A stretch of DNA of 64,000 bases from Branchiostoma floridae. Its lineage: Eukaryota > Chordata > Leptocardii > Amphioxiformes > Branchiostomatidae. The first letter of the stretch is position 1. Each line of letters opens with the position of its first letter. The DNA is taken from assembly GCF_000003815.2 (NCBI RefSeq), contig NC_049986.1, positions 11,113,827 through 11,177,826 of the forward strand, in the 5' to 3' direction. The translations under genes and the position numbers were made by a program. This document shows positions 34,201 to 47,200 of this stretch, piece after piece. The notes below the pieces were generated by a model. The model searched no databases and was not told where the DNA came from. It saw only the letters and a program-made list of their open reading frames with translations.

Positions 34201-37200
34201 CTGAGATTGACATCACCCGTCCATGTACCTACCTACGTGAAACTGACGGGGATTTGCGCCTTTATCCTTCCTATAACTCCCATCCGGAGAAAACTCAATA
34301 TTTCCTGAGACCTTCAACTCCGTCGTTATCCGCTTGTCGGACACGATTTTGTATAGCAGGTAAACCCTTCCTTAGGGGAACTGTAATCTCAGTTTGGCAA
34401 GGGGAACGGCTCCTGGTCGATAGTTATCACGGACAAGTCTATCGAGTTGTTACCTGAGGCTAGGTGGGTATGGTTAATGCCCATTCGTGCGTGGGAGTGG
34501 GCGGGGGTAGGTAAGAGTAAGTCCACAACAACTTATTGATGACATCCTTTGGTCCCCCTTAAAACTAATGAACGCGGGCGAAAAAAGAAAAGAAAAATTC
34601 AGCAAAAAACGTGCTGCTAAACCGCAGGACTAAACATCCAGACCGTTCTTTTCCAGGTTTGGTTTGTCTTATGTTCACCTCCAGTAAAGCTGTAAGAGAC
34701 AATCGTCGCCATTTCAATCATGTTTATATATGTATTGCCATCCTTGTTTAAAGAAGGAACAAGGACGCAGTGTCCCCTTGCCCTGACCACGTGCACGTGT
34801 CCCTCCTACCCTGGAGAGCAGGTCCTCTGGCAAGCATGAGGTTCTGATTGACCAGGGATCCAGTGCTATTGTGTAACATGTGGCCACAGTTTTGTTTTAG
34901 AACAGGCGAAAATCAATGCGCGCACGGATGTCATCCATAAAACTAAGTCAGTGTGGCCTAATGAAAGTAACTAAAAGTTTTGAACGAAAATTGTGCAATT
35001 TTTGTGTGTAGGAAAGCGTTGAAGGACCGGAGATATTATTGAATTTTTCTTCAATAATTTAGATCCAGGTCCTGATCCAGGAATCATTTTAGGAATTCGC
35101 AATCTTGGTGAGATGATGGGAACAGATGGTACAGTCTGCAGGAAACTAGGTCACAGATATTTTCTTCCATGTATGTGTGTCAACTTTCCTCCCGGTCTAT
35201 ATGGCAGAGCAGTTATGTTTTCACACATGTTGGTTTGTGCATTTGAGTGGGATAGCTGCAAATTTACGAATGCTTCTCCAGCTTGCTTGTTCACTTTGTT
35301 CCGCTTAATCGGTAAACCGTCTGCCATTTTACACGAAACATCTGTCCTATTTTAAGTTGTAACACACCAGTTTGTACAATATGTGCCGACTGCGTAAGAC
35401 GAGACTGATAGGCTTGATGCACTCACACTGGGATGGGCCCCTCCTTTTTTCGGTAAGTGTGGTGCGTTCTTGAATCGGTACTCAGTGTGTGGCTCTCCTC
35501 AAACACGGACGTCCAGCTTTACATCCCATCCGATAGGACGCCCCTAACCGAAGCTAGGTACATGTCATTTTTAACCGAAGTGTAGTATGTTTTGTGAGCA
35601 AAAAAGTGTGCAGTGCTTTTCCAAGGGTACAACATTTGGGCCTGCCATGGATACAAATCCCGGACCTTTCGTTTCTAAGTCAATTATCCTAACCACAAAC
35701 CCACCTTGCCACCTAAAGTGGCTTTTATGGGGGGACAAAATGTATGTAGGTAATGCGTATCAAAGATATAAATATATACATTACAAAGTGTTATTTTAGA
35801 GCATCGTCTTGACGTGATAACTCCAGAGGGATCGAAATGAGAAGAAACAGTGATAAAACGCTATTACAAGATAAAATGATGTATGGTGACTCTGGTGACA
35901 TCTAGTCATGATAGATCAGGAGTCCCACCGAATGATGACGTCAAAGTAAAAATGGATTTCCTTTCCCAAATGAGTAAGAAGTCGAAGGTCTTGTAGCTAA
36001 ATAGAATACTAGTATTACATGCCTGACATCATTATGTAGCAATTGGTTGTTCTATGAAAATGATTCAATTATTGTTACTATGCAAGCATGTGTTCTTTGT
36101 GTTACAGATAGGGCAGTGCAATCTGTTATTTCTAATAGAAGCTAACACTGAAACCGAATCAATAGAAATCAAGCAGAATCAGCCGGCATGAAGAATCCGT
36201 GTCATATTCCCGTACGTCCTACGGGAATTCCAAATGGACCTATTACCTCTTCACACCTCCTAATGCCGTCTGAATGAAATTTCTTGTATATTCCTGGATA
36301 TTTGTAGTGCGTTCTAAAAAAAATCCGGCCGGTAGGTTCTCCATCGAATGAGATCAGAATGTTTGGAATAATGTTGTAATGACTTAGAATGCGGTCGTAC
36401 AGCAGTTAGAATAGTAAGAATAAACTTTGAATGCTGTTCTCCACCTCAAATGAACCTCGAAAGTTTTGAGCATGATAAAAACATTCGGGATGGCAACAAG
36501 AATAAGTATGAATGTCTTGAAGGTAGGGGGGATTTCTAGAATACACAACGAATTTCCAGGAGTATACAAAGAATTTTACTCAGATGGCATTCCGACTCAT
36601 TTTGATTCTCGTGTGAAGGGGCCTTAAGTAGTAACGTTACATCCATAGTTGCAATCTATGACTATACTCACACCAGAACACACGCACAGTCCCCACCCCA
36701 GGATAACCACGATCAATAAAAAACACATCTGGATCTTAACCGCCCCGAGACGAAATTGAAAAGATTACAAACGAGATGTTAAATAAGAAATGGGCTGCAG
36801 GACGAGTTCTGGCACTTCATTAGGCCGTGTGAGTGATGGGGTAACGGCGGGATACATGGTCCCCACTCCATCATCAACAACAGAGGACGTACCGGGGAGC
36901 ATCTTCACTGACGTAGCGCGAGCAGAGGCGCAGTGGTGGCAATTAGACGTTCGTGATGGAAACAACAGTCAACAAGAACACATACTAAATATGCCCTACT
37001 GGGTTACTGTAATGCTAATTGGCTCTCCCTGAACGCTGTGTTTTGTGAGTTGTCAGTCTTGTTATTTATGAAGATAAAACTTACTTGCACAATTTGTGTA
37101 CAAGATACTTCTGCTACATGTCAACAACCATTCCACACAGCCAAATACATGTATGAGACTGATCAAGACTATGTAGGATGGGGTGAGATTGTGCTTTTAC

Positions 37201-38244
37201 AACTGGTGGAATTTACGTGTAGTTCTTTACTGTTTGTAATATGGTGGCAGCAGTGGGATTTTGTAAACGTTGTGTGCCATGTCCTGTACAAACAGCATGG
37301 TTCTGGTCCCATCCAATCAGGTTTGCGATATAGTTAAAGTGCCTGATCACACACGTCGTACGGTCGTTATGCTTCTAATCTTAATTACACATGTCCTGCA
37401 AAAGAAAAGCTGGTTTGTTACGCAAAAGGTCGCTAGATTCTTGCCTGAGATTGGTCCTATCAAGTCCTGCCTGGAAATTATACGCCATAAGGATCGTACG
37501 ACGGGGTCCTACAACGAGTGTGACCGAGTCGTAAGAACGTAAGAAAGAGAGGCACCGTCGTACGATGTTTCACCGCTGTTTTGTTACGCAGAAATTACGA
37601 AGCTGATGGGCGGGATCCTTAAACATCAGGTACCCTATTACTTCATACAGTACAGCTGTGCTTTAGAAAGTAGCTACTCCATTAGTTCCAATGAGCACGC
37701 TTGCGGGGCCGCGCAGGTACCAATCAGTCTTGACCTCGAAAACCTTTCTTTGATCTCAGGCCCTCACATCCTTGGCGCCGCTCATACCAACTTACATCTT
37801 ATCTACAAATAGATGTAATCTTCGGTGCACCCGGAGAAAATTACATCTTTTGATTGTCCCAACTTTGATCCCCGAACACCCATTGATTTTCTCCTCTAGA
37901 TACACAATTTTCCCGCCGCGCTTACATGTGGTCCACTAGTACCTTTGACCACAGAGCTAAGTCTTATAGCTAGTTGAAACCACCCATTCCCACCCCTTCA
38001 TACATAGCCTGCCGCACAAACACACACACTGAATGCAGACTGATTTCGGCCCACTTCTGCGTTCTTGAAGATGCAATGCCAACCTTTGCGGGTTACTAAT
38101 TTTATGGCTCAGTTTATCACCGCATGTGCACACGGCAACATTAATCAGTCGGTAATGCCGGGATAGGCGGCAAGCCAAGTGGTAGGTGGGTGTTTTCCGG
38201 CTTCCTGTCATGTATATGCTCTATCTGTCTGTCTGTCTGTCTGT

Positions 38245-38275
<31 letters not shown>

Positions 38276-41200
38276 CTCCACCAAGAGGTATTCTCCTTAT
38301 GTCCAGCACGTTCAAGGTGGTATCTCACTGCACCTGGGGCACCGGTGCGGCATTGCAGGGTTCGTTCTCTGCGGCACTGTTGTGTTATTTTGCCGATTTT
38401 TTTTCTATAATTTAGATATTGCGTAATACGTAAAAGTATGACTTAGAAGACAATAAAACACAAAATCTTTTTTTATCTCTGAAATTCGTTGATTAGTCTT
38501 TCGAACCCAGCAGTGCCGCACCAGTGCCCCAAGTGCACTGAGATACCCCCTTTACAGATTCAGGAAAACACAACATACCCATTGCAACCCACTGGCAGTT
38601 ACCAGCCCAACTGACCACACATCCTAAGTCAGAGTTCCATGACACTTTGTGTGAAGAACACACTTCGTGTGACGTCTCACGAGCCCACAACGGACATATT
38701 CGGCCTTCCTCGTGCACACGATAAAAACAAATATGTCCACTTCCACTTGCCCCCATGAGCATTGCTCAGCTAGCAGCCACACAGCGATCCTTCTACCCAG
38801 TTGGTAAAGCCAGGCTCAATAGTAGGAGAAATAGTAGAAATTGAAAAGATATAGACACATAACATGCCAGAGGAGTTAGCTGTCCGAGGGGTATGGTTTT
38901 TGGCCAGCTGGCATGTTATCTGGCTATAATTGTCCAATTTCCATTTTTTAAATTTTTCACCGACATGTGAATTATGTTATAGGCTACGACTTCCATAAGG
39001 ACCTCATACGGACTTGAATATATACGTACGTGTGAACCCACCCCAATATTGATAGACAAATCACCACGATTCCGACAAACCATGTTCGAATTCTAAAGCA
39101 CTTAGAGATACAGCAAACATCGGGCCAAATGGTTTGTCAGGAAGTGGCGTCGAAAAGTTGTATGTGGCATTTAGTTTCAATAACGAAAATGTCACAAGTT
39201 GGTATCTGTAGAAAGAAATTGCTACGACAAAACATCACTATGTTAAAGCCAGTGGAAGTCCACAACGCCAAGACTTTTAATTTACACCCTACTGACGTGC
39301 AGTTTCACACTCCCATGGGCAGAGCAAACCTTGGCACACTCCACCTGATGACTAGGAGTGGGGACGTAACAGACGACAGAACACGGGTATGAATGACGCA
39401 CTACAAGCGACCCTAATAATGGCGCCATTTCTTCGTGAACAAGGTGGTTTCGGTATCACAGGAAAAGCGTTTTAATTCTCTGTTCGCTGGTATATCTTGA
39501 TGGGGTTAGAAGAGCAACAACTCGTGTATTTTTTATTCATTACACGACTGTTGCGAGCCGTGCAACATTTCAAATGGAGCCCGTATTAAGTACTACTAGT
39601 ACATTATGAGGACTTTTCATTCGAGTAATTGATTTTGTACAAGTACGTGACCGTACAATGTTAGGACATTTGATAAATACTTATTCTAAATGTCTATGAA
39701 AACCATCTCATTATAACTACTTTACAAGAAAATACATGGTCCCAATACAATCTCCAAGCAGATACATTGTTTTCCTACTCCATGCCTGTTATTGAGGCTA
39801 ACCACCCATCTGCTCGGAGATTGCTATTCGTCATGATGCATTTTTAGGAGTGCTTGAGCAAGTCTGAACTTTTATTAAAAACGTACTTATTAAGGGTGAT
39901 TTATTGCAAGTGATGGGGATATTGAAGGTTATTTTGGAGGTACTTTATTGGATTTCTCTGCCTAACAGGTAATTGTGTGTTGCACTTTAACTAGCGCCAC
40001 AGGGGGCCAAATGACATGTTCACTCAAGTCTCTAAGTCATATTCATAGAATAGAATGATATTAGCTACCTAGCAGGGGACCTGGAAAGGAATTGGCACTA
40101 TTGGCAGATTTCTTCAAAAGCCTACGTTATCAGGGTAACTTGGTATTAACTTCAAAGTTCATCAGAAGACATTCTGAAAGATTCGAGCATTTCCAACACG
40201 AGACACAGAACTTTCTTGTCAGTGGGATCAAAGAAGCCATCTTTATATCAGAGCCTTACAACCATCCCTTAACAGAGACGGTGGGCGCCATATATAGGCT
40301 TCCTGCAACTTATGATCCACTGCTCATCGAGTCACGTGTGCTATCTTCATAACGTTACGTGACAAGAGCAGTGGATTGTCCATTCATTGACAAAGACTGG
40401 AGCTGTACATCATCAGTCGAAAATTTGGGTAAGTCTAGTTTTCGTGTTTCAGATTACAGTTCAAATCCAGAAGAATTTTTATCACGCCGGGGGTACTTTT
40501 TAGATTCTGTTGCCTTTCCCATAGCTCAACGTGACTCTTTCATTTCCTCAGAAATGCTTGAACTTAATTTCTAACTCTCAGAAACGTAAAGCCTAGTTTG
40601 AGCCCACCCAAATACCCTACCATACACATACATACACACACACTGCCACGCTGCCGTTTAAAAATATTAAGTGGTAAAATCTATGAAAGCCTCAGGAAGC
40701 AAAAATTTGGGGCGAGTCCCGAGCACCAAGATCAACGGTTGAACTTCCACTCCCTCATCCACGCCTTGTCTTCACAATCGTAACATCAGAACAAAGTTTG
40801 CCACAATGCCGTACAAACTGGGATAAAGCGAAAGAAGCTTATGAGATGAAAGGTATTTCTTCGAATGCACTTCAAAGGGATCATGATCCTTCATCTCGCC
40901 TCTGTCCATCCACCGTGGTATCTGTTGGACCAGAGAGCCTAGTCAAAGCTATCATTTTGCCCCGCTAGCGCGGATGATCTATGGGCTGAAGTCGCCGCCC
41001 CGACACGAAAATACACCCGGCCTTGGCGAAGACTGCAATCACGCGGCATCAGCTCAAATATGGGATCGACCACCCCGTAATTGAGATCCTCTGGAACGGA
41101 GCCGAATCTTTCTCTGACATTTCGGAGCTCGAAGAAGAGTCAGGGATGCGAAATGCCGCTAGGCAGCCGGGTATAGCGAGCCGCCGGGTGGTAAAGTGCA

Positions 41201-44200
41201 GGGATACAGGCATAAACGCGAATCATTCATGCATTTAGAGTAATAATAAATTCGGTTTTTAGTCAATAAAGAATTTATGTTGTGCTTTCAAACTCCGGTT
41301 CTTTCATCCGTGGACGCACACCCCCGTGCCATCGTAAATTTCTTATACTGACTACGTTACATAATCGTGATTATTTACAACAGACTGCTACATTGTGTGT
41401 TCATTCGTAAAGGTCCTTTCGAAGTTGTACCCTGACTTCCACATCCGTCATCCGTGATTCTGAATGTCGTAACGCTCACACATTAGGGGCGATCCCTGTG
41501 TGTTAGTGTAAGTCGTGAAGGTTGACTGTTCACCTTTGAATTGGGCATGTTAACGGTGCTGGCGCTTTTGTAATCATCTGCAATTGCATGTGTTTAACCC
41601 TGCAGGGAGGGCGGGGTTTCAAATTAGGCGCTCTGGTGCCAAGTGGGACAAAGCGTCTTGAATGCCTTCCAGTTGAACAATTTCCTAACACAGGGACAAT
41701 TCGAAGAAGTCGGCACGCCCGCGGTATAATCATCGAAAAAATATGGAAAAGGCATGAGCATGATTGTGCATCAGTGGGATCATTTTTTTCTGGATGATAC
41801 TTTTTCTGCCCTCTAACTTTAAGAATAGGTTATTCGCGAGTTGTAAGACGCATATGATCCGTGATATTTATCAAAATTTCATCTATGCCCGCCTGGAAAG
41901 TTCACATGTGACATGTGGTGCTCTTGGGCATGACATGGCTTGGTCGCTATGAAGTACAATGATGAGAAACAACAGATGACATTTCCCTGCGACACACAGC
42001 TATATTCCGGGTGATAATTACCGCTGGTATTCCCCTCCAGACGTGCATTAAGTCGGCACTCCCCGGCCCGGCCCGGCCCGGCCCAGTTTTAATGGCCGGC
42101 TGCGCAGCCGTAAGTAGGGTAAGGCTACAGCAAGTAAATTTTATGGATGACATCACCGCGCGCATTAATTTTCGCCTAGTTTCAGAAAAGAAAAAAAAAG
42201 AATCTTTTTCCTCTTCGGGGATGGTCAGATAGACCAAAATATGCAATTGTTACATGTTGTGTTGTAGCCTAATAATCATACTTTTAGAAGTGATACTAGG
42301 GAGGTAGCCATGACTATAGCTGCAGAAGTGAAACTTGTTGGATTGTTGGAAAAGTGCCACCAGTATGGAAGCCATGAATGTAGTAGCCAGCTTGGTGATA
42401 CAAGTATACCACACTAGCACCACTTTTACTACACTAGTTCACTTCTTTAATACAGGAATTAATGCCTTGTTAGTGATGCCACGTTTTGTCACTTCAAATC
42501 TTGTTGCGACGTTTATGGTGTCAAATTTAGACATCTTATTTTTTTTACCCATCTTGGTTGTTTTTTTTCGTGCTATCTCATGATTATTTTTGCACTGTGC
42601 ATAGGATGTCATCCATAAAATTTACTTGCTGTGGTCTGAGTAGGGTAATACCGTGGCCCGGGAGGTCAGAGCACGCTATTATCAGTTTTCGTCAGGGGCT
42701 GGTGGAATCGCCGGGGACTACTTTCCGGTGGCGGAAAGGTCACGCCTACTCACTGAAAATGGAACGTGCCTTCTGGGGGCGGTAAAAAGGCGACCTATCT
42801 TATGTGATTCGCACATGTGATTGTCTTCACTTTTGCTATGATACATTGATGAAGGTTGGACATCCAGGTAATAGGATACTCAAGCAACTGGACATGATTC
42901 TGCATGGATATGATTTTCCCAAAATCATATGCATGATTCAGTTGCTGGAGTAACTGCTATTTGGCGGTTTTGCCATGATGCACACAAGACAGGTATCTTT
43001 GATTTCAGAACGAGGGGAAGTACATGTTGGAAAACCCTGTCAATAGAAACAAAGACAGATCGCTGGAGGAAGATACCATAAAATGCAAATCAGTGCTTAT
43101 AAACCGACGTTGAAATGCGGTCCCAGTCCGACGTACGGTGATCGTAATGTTATCTGATTGAACAGATGATAAAAATGCATATATGCATTTTTTTCACAAA
43201 GTGCATTAGTGAACTCAGCCAGTAAAATAACAGATATTGTGTTTCCTGGAAAAATCTCCAGCAAATTTGGAAAATCTCCGTCTATGTTTAGATGTTGGTT
43301 AGTGGCTCCGTCTACCATTGATATTTCCCACAGACGGCTATAAAAACGCACTCTGCGTACTTCCGTTCTTCCCAAAGGCTGTTAAAGCTAAAACAGAAGA
43401 ATATAGAAGTTGAACTTCTAACGTTTTTTGTCTAGTGACGTCATCAGTACCTACTGAGTGTTTATGACCCTCCCCTGACATTCTTGAGAAACCCCTTCAT
43501 GGTTTTACCATTCCAGATAGCATCCGGAGATTATCGCAATCGAAATTGCAGCCGCACCAATAACGATGTTAGTAACCACACGTACGGTCAGTACCAAATG
43601 TCTTGCCATTTTCATTACACCCTTTTTTTGTTAAAAATGGCTTGCGGATCTTGTGCTAAACACGGCATCTGAAAGATTGTAACAAACGTGGTGAGATTAT
43701 GATATCGTTGACATGTGCCATATATGCGCAAAGGTGCATGAATGGTCCCTGGAGGGGAGTGTCCATTTGTGACAGACCTTTGGGGGACTTTTAAGTTACG
43801 TTATACGCCACTGTTTTCCCCACGAGATAAAAGGTGAGGTAACGCGTTCCCTCGGCCATCTTATGTTCGACTCTCAAAGGAGAAGGGCCGTCGTCCAAAG
43901 GGAAAATGTTTTGAGACAGGTGATAACGTTTGTTATATGAGATGCCCTACATATCGTGCGGCCATGTTAACATTTCGACTTGTATTATACAAAAGCCAGT
44001 TCTCATGTGCAATATAGCTGGTATCTCACTGCACTTGGGCACTGGTGCGGCACTGCGGGGTTCGTTCACTGCGGCACTGTTGTGTTATTTTCGCCAATTT
44101 TTTGTAAGTTAGATACTGCGTAATACGTAAAAGTATGACTCAGAAGACAGCATATTACACAAAACTTAAGAAAATTCGTTCTTTGTCTCTGAAATTCGTT

Positions 44201-47200
44201 GAGTAATCTTTCGAACCCGGCAGTGCCGCACCGGTGCCCCAAGTGCAGTGAGATACCACCTTAAAGAAGACATGAGTATGATCTTTAGTCATGACTCTCC
44301 TTTATCAAGGCAGTGAACCAGCAACGAGGATAGACGCGAGTATGATCTTTAGGTATGACTCTCCTTCATAGTATCATACAAATAGGTTTACATCTAGATA
44401 CAACAAAATAGACTACTGAAGCCCTAAGTTATTTATCAGTATGACAGAACAGTGACATCTTTGTGCGCTTCATAGCGGGGGTGCAAAGTCACAAATACCT
44501 TGACATATCACGATCTTCCAGCAGCTTGTGCTTTAACAAGTGGGCGGAAGCCGGCTCTTAAGAGCTATCTAAAAGTCCTATCTCTGTCTACTTAAGAAAG
44601 GCGCCAAAATTCTGGGCATGTCTGCCATTGGACCGTACCTTAATAAATCAACACGATTCTTAAGGGATGCCTACTGTGGATAAAAGTACACAAGGACTCG
44701 TCTCTTGTGACCGAATCACTTCAGCAACGAAATATAATTCCGCAGAAAAGTACCCCGACGGGTGCAAACAGTCCGAGTGTTGGAAATAATCCTCTGTCTT
44801 CAAAGTTACTCAAATAGAACAAAATAGAAACTGGAATTAGCGAGTATAAGTCGCAAAATAATGCAACTAAAACCTCACTGGTACAACAATACTAACTTCA
44901 GAGAGTGTGGCTACAAGCCGAGAGCTAATAATAGAGTTACATTCTATCGATATCGCCTGTTTCCAGGTATTTCCGTGACCGTGAGGCACCCAGGAAGAGA
45001 AGATAAAAGTGTTTGAACATGAATGCATGGTACTCTCGGCTAGCCGTCTTTCAACTCGCATCAGCCCTAATACACATTCAAGGCCATGGGATGTTTTCCC
45101 GACTCCAGCGCTTTAATGGAAGCCATGATCCCACTGTATCTGATGGCCGGGTCATGTCAGGTGCTAATATGCTCTAACCCCGCCTTTTGTACCGGGCCCA
45201 GTGGCCATCGGGTCGTAAATAGATCGATGCGGGCGTAATTAACTGTGGGCGGCCGGGAAAACCGCCGGGAACGCAGAGGAGGATGCCGTAGTCTACGAAA
45301 TGCCTCAAAAGGACAAACTATTTTAGATTCAACCCAGGGGTCAACACAAGACAGTAATTGTGAGCTAAACAAGACAGATGCACTTTATTATAAAATCATA
45401 CACACTTCACTCCGTAATGGTTGGGTAAAGATCAATATCATGGCATGCTATTTTAGTACCTTTGAACGATAATTGAAAAAATGCTACTAATAAGTCAATT
45501 CTAGAAGCTTTAATAAGCATCGCTTATGTTAGCAATTGTACGCTACACAGTGCATAGATCTAACGTTGAAGTCACCATGTAATAACGGAGAATACATCAC
45601 ATCGGTACAATTTAACGGCCTGTACGCATCGTCAAGTGCAGACTGTGTAAGTGGCTATTAAACAAATTCCAAAGCCGGTCAACCTGTTGCTAGATGCCTA
45701 TTGCATGGACGGTCATTATTAGCCATCAATGGATTTATGTAGACGCCAATTTTCTGCTGTAGGAGAACAGATGGTGGAGCTCACAACAAACTTTCGTTTC
45801 GCTGATTATTGAAATTTACAGATGTCAAACAAACTTGCGCACACGCCAAAAGCATTCGTCACGTTCTGTAGACATGATGGCCAATGGTGAACACAACTGC
45901 ACCACAGTTAGTAACTTTGCAAACAAAATCACTACATCATAAGCTACGGACGTAGCATTTATCCTGTGGCAATTTTCAGTGAATCGTAATATTTCTTCAC
46001 TGCGACAGGCTATATAAGCGCATTGGAATAAAAGTGGAGCTATGAACGTTGAATAACTCAGTAGTAAACAATTGACTATTTTTAACGCCAAAACAGGAAA
46101 CGTTTAATCAAATCATCATCAGCTGAAGTTGCTGGCTGCGAACGTTTCAGACGACACACATTGGTTACGTGGATTTTTGACAAGCGCATCACTGAAATTA
46201 ATACTGATACATGTACCGTAGTTCCTTCATGTACTTGAACGTAGAAGTCCCCTGGGCACAGATAGGAGCTAAGGAAAAACATGCTATAGTCCCAACTTGC
46301 CAGATTGAAAATCGCATCGGAAGTCTGACTGCACATACGCATGACGAAATGTGACACTTGACGTCCAGAATAAGATTACGTAAAAAGCACTCTCCTGGGT
46401 TCCACGTCTTCGCACTTTAGATTAGAGGATAGGCGTCCCTACTGAGAACCTCACGGGCATAATTCCTACCCTTCGCACGACACGGGAATTATATTCAGTC
46501 GAACCTACTCAATCCAACTACGTCTCCGTGGCAACGGGATGGGAAGGTTTGCACTATCGTCTGATCAAGGCCCCCTAGGTCACGGTTCTGGGGTGATTCT
46601 CCATTCAACGCGGCACTGGTGGTGGACGCTATTCAGGAAGGCGGCTGGAAAATCACTGTAGCGATTTATTGAATATGTAGCAGATGTTCCATGAGACGCG
46701 ACATTTGGTTCCTGAAGTGAGGAATAATGGAACACGGCACAGCGCGCTGCATCTGAGCGACGTGTGCCAATATTTACATGTGTAGCCCTCAGGGTTAACT
46801 CAGTAGGTATTTTAGTCTCCCGCTTTATTTTAGATCACAGAACAACGTTTTGGTATCAAAAACAGAGCGCTGTAGTGAGGTGCTGATCCTCTGCAGACAT
46901 TAGTGGATCATCCCGTGGAAAGCTTGGTGAAAGGCGAAATACTAAAAGAAAGCCGGCGTCATCCAGGCTGGCCGTGTGACAGCCGTTCGCATCTGGGAAA
47001 ACGCTGCGGCTGCGGCCGTATACATAGTAACTGTGCCACCAGGACCTTTGCCCTAAAAGGGCAACGCAGCGTTTCGAAACTTCCCGTGAATCCACACAGC
47101 TGAGAAATGGGTAGTTTATAGGCTAACCCTTTCCATTGCCTGCACCGACTTGTGTCATGTACAAAGCCTATAACAGTTTTGTACTTGCATTCAATCCCGG

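Noticed and set aside
36765-37032. Frames open on both strands
   Set aside because: No recognisable domain and no fitting splice sites. Left as intron.
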